From: Hormiphora californensis
Lineage: Eukaryota > Ctenophora > Tentaculata > Cydippida > Pleurobrachiidae
Length of the DNA: 64,000 nucleotides
Reading direction: 5' to 3'
Assembly (NCBI GenBank): GCA_020137815.1
Contig: CM035362.1
Coordinates: 460,605 to 524,604 of the forward strand
The position numbers were made by a program, and so were the translations under genes. The notes below the pieces were generated by a model, which was given only the letters and a program-made list of their open reading frames with translations, did no database searches and was not told the origin of the DNA. Shown here piece by piece: positions 60,969 to 64,000 of this stretch (positions are counted from its first letter, which is position 1; each line of letters begins with the position of its first letter).

Positions 60969-63634
60969 ATGTCTTCAACTGCCATGTCTGATTTTACAGC
61001 AAAGCTTGATATTCGTACAATTCTACTTGTTATTTACACCATATTCATCTTTTTCCTTCTCTTTCTCGGCTACTTCAGGTAAAACTCTCTCTCCCTCTCC
61101 CTCTTTAACTCTCCCTCTCTCTCTCTATCTCTCTCCCCCTGTTTTAGATGTGTAACCTAGCTACCTTTTAGTAACCTAGTCCATTAGTAACGTAGTTACT
61201 TTTAGTGACTTAATTAGCTTTTAGTAACCTAGTCCATTAGTAACCTAGTTACCTTTAGTAACCTATAGTCCTTTAGTAACCTAGTTACCCTTTAGTAACC
61301 TAGTTACCTTTTAGTAACCTAGTTACCCTTTAGTAACCTAGTTACCCTTTAGTAACCTATAGTCCATTAGTAACCTAGTTACCCTTTAGTAACCTATAGT
61401 CCATTAGTAACCTAGTTACCCTTTAGTAACCTAGTCCACTAGTAACCTAGTTACCCTTTAGTAACCTATAGTCCATTAGTAACCTAGTTACCCTTTAGTA
61501 ACCTAGTTACCCTTTAGTAACCTAGTTACCCTTTAGTAACCTATAGTCCATTAGTAACCTAGTTACCCTTTAGTAACCTATAGTCCATTAGTAACCTAGT
61601 TACCCTTTAGTAACCTAGTTACCCTTTAGTAACCTAGTTACCCTTTAGTAACCTAGTTACCATTTAGTAACCTAGTTACCATTTAGTAACCTAGTTACCC
61701 TTTAGTAACCTATAGTCCATTAGTAACCTAGTTACCCTTTAGTAACCTATAGTCCATTAGTAACCTAGTTACCCTTTAGTAACCTAGTTACCCTTTAGTA
61801 ACCTAGTTACCCTTTAGTAACCTAGTTACCCTTTAGTAACCTAGTTACCCTTTAGTAACCTATAGTCCATTAGTAACCTAGTTACCCTTTAGTAACCTAG
61901 TTACCCTATAGTAACCTAGTTACCCTTTAGTAACCTATAGTAGAGGCAATAATTACACTCACCTCCTCTGATTTCTATGAAACTTCTCCCATGCTAAGAG
62001 GTGGCAATAGAGGTTCAAATACCGCAGAGTTTAAGTCTGAACAATGTTCGGTTCGTTAGTTATCGCTAATTGAAAAACGCCAAAATGGCCTAAAATCGCC
62101 CTAAGTTCCAAATTGAAATTTTGGAGTTGAGACTCCAGACTTCGTGGAGATGTCCGCTAGGATGACAATATGCACCAAAATCGGACGGAAGCCTAAATTC
62201 GTCCGAATTCTGTACGAAAAGCCAGGTAGACTGAATTTTGGTCACGTGACATGGGTCCAAAATCAGTTTTTTGCTATTTACGCCTTTCCTGTACGTCGGA
62301 GACAAAAAATATGGCCAATACTTGTCATTTCCATCGCTTTCTGCATCTTTTAAGCCCCCTATAAATATCCCTTACTTCGACGGTTCAGAAGTGACGTCAT
62401 TTAGTCTGCTGAAAAACTCTAACTACTGAACCGTTGAAGTAAGGGATATTTATAGGGGGCTTAAAAGATGCAGAAAGCGATGGAAATGACAAGTATTGGC
62501 AATATTTTTTGTCTCCGACGTACAGGAAAAGCGTAAATGGCAAAAAAATGATTTTGGACCCATGTCACGTGACCAAAATTCAGTCTACCCGGCTTTTCGT
62601 ACCGAATTCGGACGAATTTAGGCTTCCGTCCGATTTTGGTGCATATTGTCATCCTAGCGGACATCTCCACGAAGTCTGGAGTCTCAACTCCAAAATTTCA
62701 ATTCGGAACTTAGGGCGATTTTAGCCCATTTTGGCGTTTTTCAATTAGCGATAATTAACGAACCGAACATTGTTCAGACTTAAACTCTGCGGTATTTGAA
62801 CCTCTATTGCCACCTCTTAGCATGGGAGAAGTTTCATAGAAATCAGAGGAGGTGAGTGTAATTATTGCCTCTACTACTAGTTACCCTTTAGTAACCTATA
62901 GTCCATGGTGAGGAGGAATGTACACCTCAGATTTTACAGAAAAAAATGATCTGAGAACTATTCTACTCGTCATATACGGGATCTTTATATTCTTTCTCCT
63001 ATTTCTCGGATACTTTGGGTAGGTGGGTGTACTGTGTAGTGTTGTAGTTTAGTAGTTTTAGATTGTTCATTGTACACCCACCTACCTCTGTCTTCTCTCT
63101 CTCTTTCTTTCTCGGATACAATTTCATTTTGGGGAGGGTGTACAATGTACAATTGACCATCAGGATGTACAATGTACAATTGATAACTCAAGTTGCTTTT
63201 GTCTGATTTGTTTCCCCCACTACTACAGGTTTAAAAGCGTGTCCCTGGCGTGTTGTTCATCAATGACAGGAGATAAATCAGGTCGGGGTGGGCAGTTGAG
63301 AGAGCGCCCAGAACGGATGTCAACCCCTAATGCTAGCTCCAGGATTACTGAAGATCTACTGATCAACTTTGCTGAGAAACAGTATACTGGTACGTATATG
63401 AGAAAAGGGTCTTGTGTTTTGAGAGGAGGGTCATTAAATATTTATTATTCATTGCCTTGTTCGACCCTCCTTCCCTGCGTGGCGCGCCCCTATAAAATAA
63501 AACGGTTTGAACAAAACAAATTATTCACTAATTACTCGCTAATTATTTGCTAATTAATTACAGCGATGGAGAAGGAGAAGAGTGACAGGGAGGCTGCTAA
63601 TACCATGCGCCACGAGGAGCACTACTGCAGATAG
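60969..63634 (+). CDS. Small single-pass membrane protein with two homologous alternative first exons
   Basis: First exon A 60969-61078 or first exon B 62918-63018 splices in the same phase to shared exons 63229-63389 and 63564-63634, giving 113 or 110 residues. Exon A reads ...SDFTAKLDIRTILLVIYTIF, exon B ...SDFTEKNDLRTILLVIYGIF, both followed by IFFLLFLGYF, one membrane helix. The shared part begins FKSVSLACCSS, a likely membrane-proximal cysteine pair that could be palmitoylated, and is hydrophilic to the end (MEKEKSDREAANTMRHEEHY). With no cleavable signal it is probably a type III protein with a cytosolic tail. Family not recognised. Conservation of the helix but not the DNA flanks argues that both first exons are used. 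Confidence 0.7.
61153..61937. repeat. 19-bp minisatellite, TAGTTACCCTTTAGTAACC
   Basis: About 40 units of two types (AGTAACCTAGTTACCCTTT and AGTAACCTATAGTCCATT) between the two alternative first exons. The array is cut by FB7; its remnant resumes at 62877-62905. Confidence 0.95.
61938..62876. mobile_element. Foldback element FB7, 451-bp arms, inserted in the minisatellite
   Basis: Arms 61938-62388 and 62426-62876 pair in register (sum 124814) with a 37-nt loop. Termini TAGTAGAGGCAATAATTACA. The arms differ by only a handful of bases. No transposase. Flanking sequence on both sides is the 19-bp minisatellite, so insertion postdates the array. Confidence 0.9.
63458..63520. repeat. Short TTGTTCGA...TTTGAACAAAACAA element
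   Basis: CCTTGTTCGA and GGTTTGAACAAAACAA enclose about 40 bp in the intron between exons 63229-63389 and 63564-63634. A shorter relative is at 16-46 (CCTTGTTCGA...GGTTTGAACAAAACAAG), so this is probably an interspersed mini-element. Confidence 0.5.
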
Positions 63635-64000
63635 GGAAGAGGGAACACTGTCCTACAATACGTGTCACGTGATTCAGATAGAGACGGAGAGAGGAACAAT
63701 AACCTGCAGAATATAGGGAAGGAGATATTATAGATGTGATGCGAGAAAGGAAAATTTGACTTTGAGACATTTCATAGACCTATGGTCTAAGACCATAGGG
63801 CTTACATATAATCTTGCAGGGAAGAAAGAAAATTATTTGAGGGAATGATGATCCTAAAAGTTATATATCCTGCCCTGGCTGTTATATTGTGTAGATTTCT
63901 GATTAAACCATTTTCAATACCCTTGTTTTATTCTCTATCAAACTCAATGGACTGTATCTCCCCATACCAACCCTAGCCGGGTTGCCTAAATACTCGGCTC
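63635..64000. other. 3' flank of the small membrane protein gene
   Basis: 3' UTR-like AT-rich sequence with GATTAAACC near 63901 as a possible weak polyadenylation signal. No further coding exon seen to the window end. Confidence 0.4.

Noticed and set aside
61153-61937. CRISPR-like array of regular repeats
   Set aside because: Units are contiguous variants of the same 18-19 bp with no unique spacers, in an animal gene intron.

Overview
The window is animal nuclear DNA: protein-coding genes split into dozens of short GT-AG exons, metazoan-only families (sushi/CCP, VWD-C8, SPRYD7, DUOXA), and introns packed with microsatellites, minisatellites and palindromic (foldback) DNA transposons. I cannot name the species; an invertebrate with a repeat-rich but gene-dense genome fits. 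All exon boundaries below were read by eye from splice signals and frame continuity.

Layout. (1) 251-8369, plus strand: the 3' end of a large secreted multi-sushi gene (22 exons seen; start lies left of the window). One intron holds an insertion with an intact retrotransposon ORF1. (2) 9746-38325, plus strand: a complete but giant paralogous gene of about 68 exons. It has a signal peptide, a proteinase K-like S8 domain that has lost every catalytic residue, a VWD domain, a C8-like cysteine domain, about 30 sushi modules and a C-terminal cysteine tail. Genes 1 and 2 end in the same cysteine-spacing module, which I do not recognise. About 2 kb inside gene 2 (28.58-30.64 kb) looks like a damaged or badly assembled tandem repeat that hides at least one exon. 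(3) 38.3-42.0 kb: intergenic repeats, including a 504-bp-unit inverted array with a 13-bp target duplication. (4) 42066-54727, plus: SPRYD7, first exon not found. Its last, 7.2-kb intron contains a complete antisense gene, DUOXA (47736-50292, minus), the maturation factor of dual oxidase. (5) 57324-60555, minus: a small gene for a 207-residue protein with four predicted membrane helices, family not recognised. (6) 60969-63634, plus: a small single-pass membrane protein gene with two homologous alternative first exons, separated by a minisatellite and a foldback element.

Two themes run through the window. First, at least seven palindromic elements of 0.9-1.9 kb, mostly intronic; four share TA-flanked C/G-rich termini and look like one mariner-type non-autonomous group. 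Second, many tandem repeats are anchored exactly on exon-intron junctions, so that splice donors or acceptors are themselves duplicated. Functionally, genes 1 and 2 look like secreted recognition or matrix proteins, and DUOXA serves H2O2 production at epithelial surfaces; any link between them is only positional.
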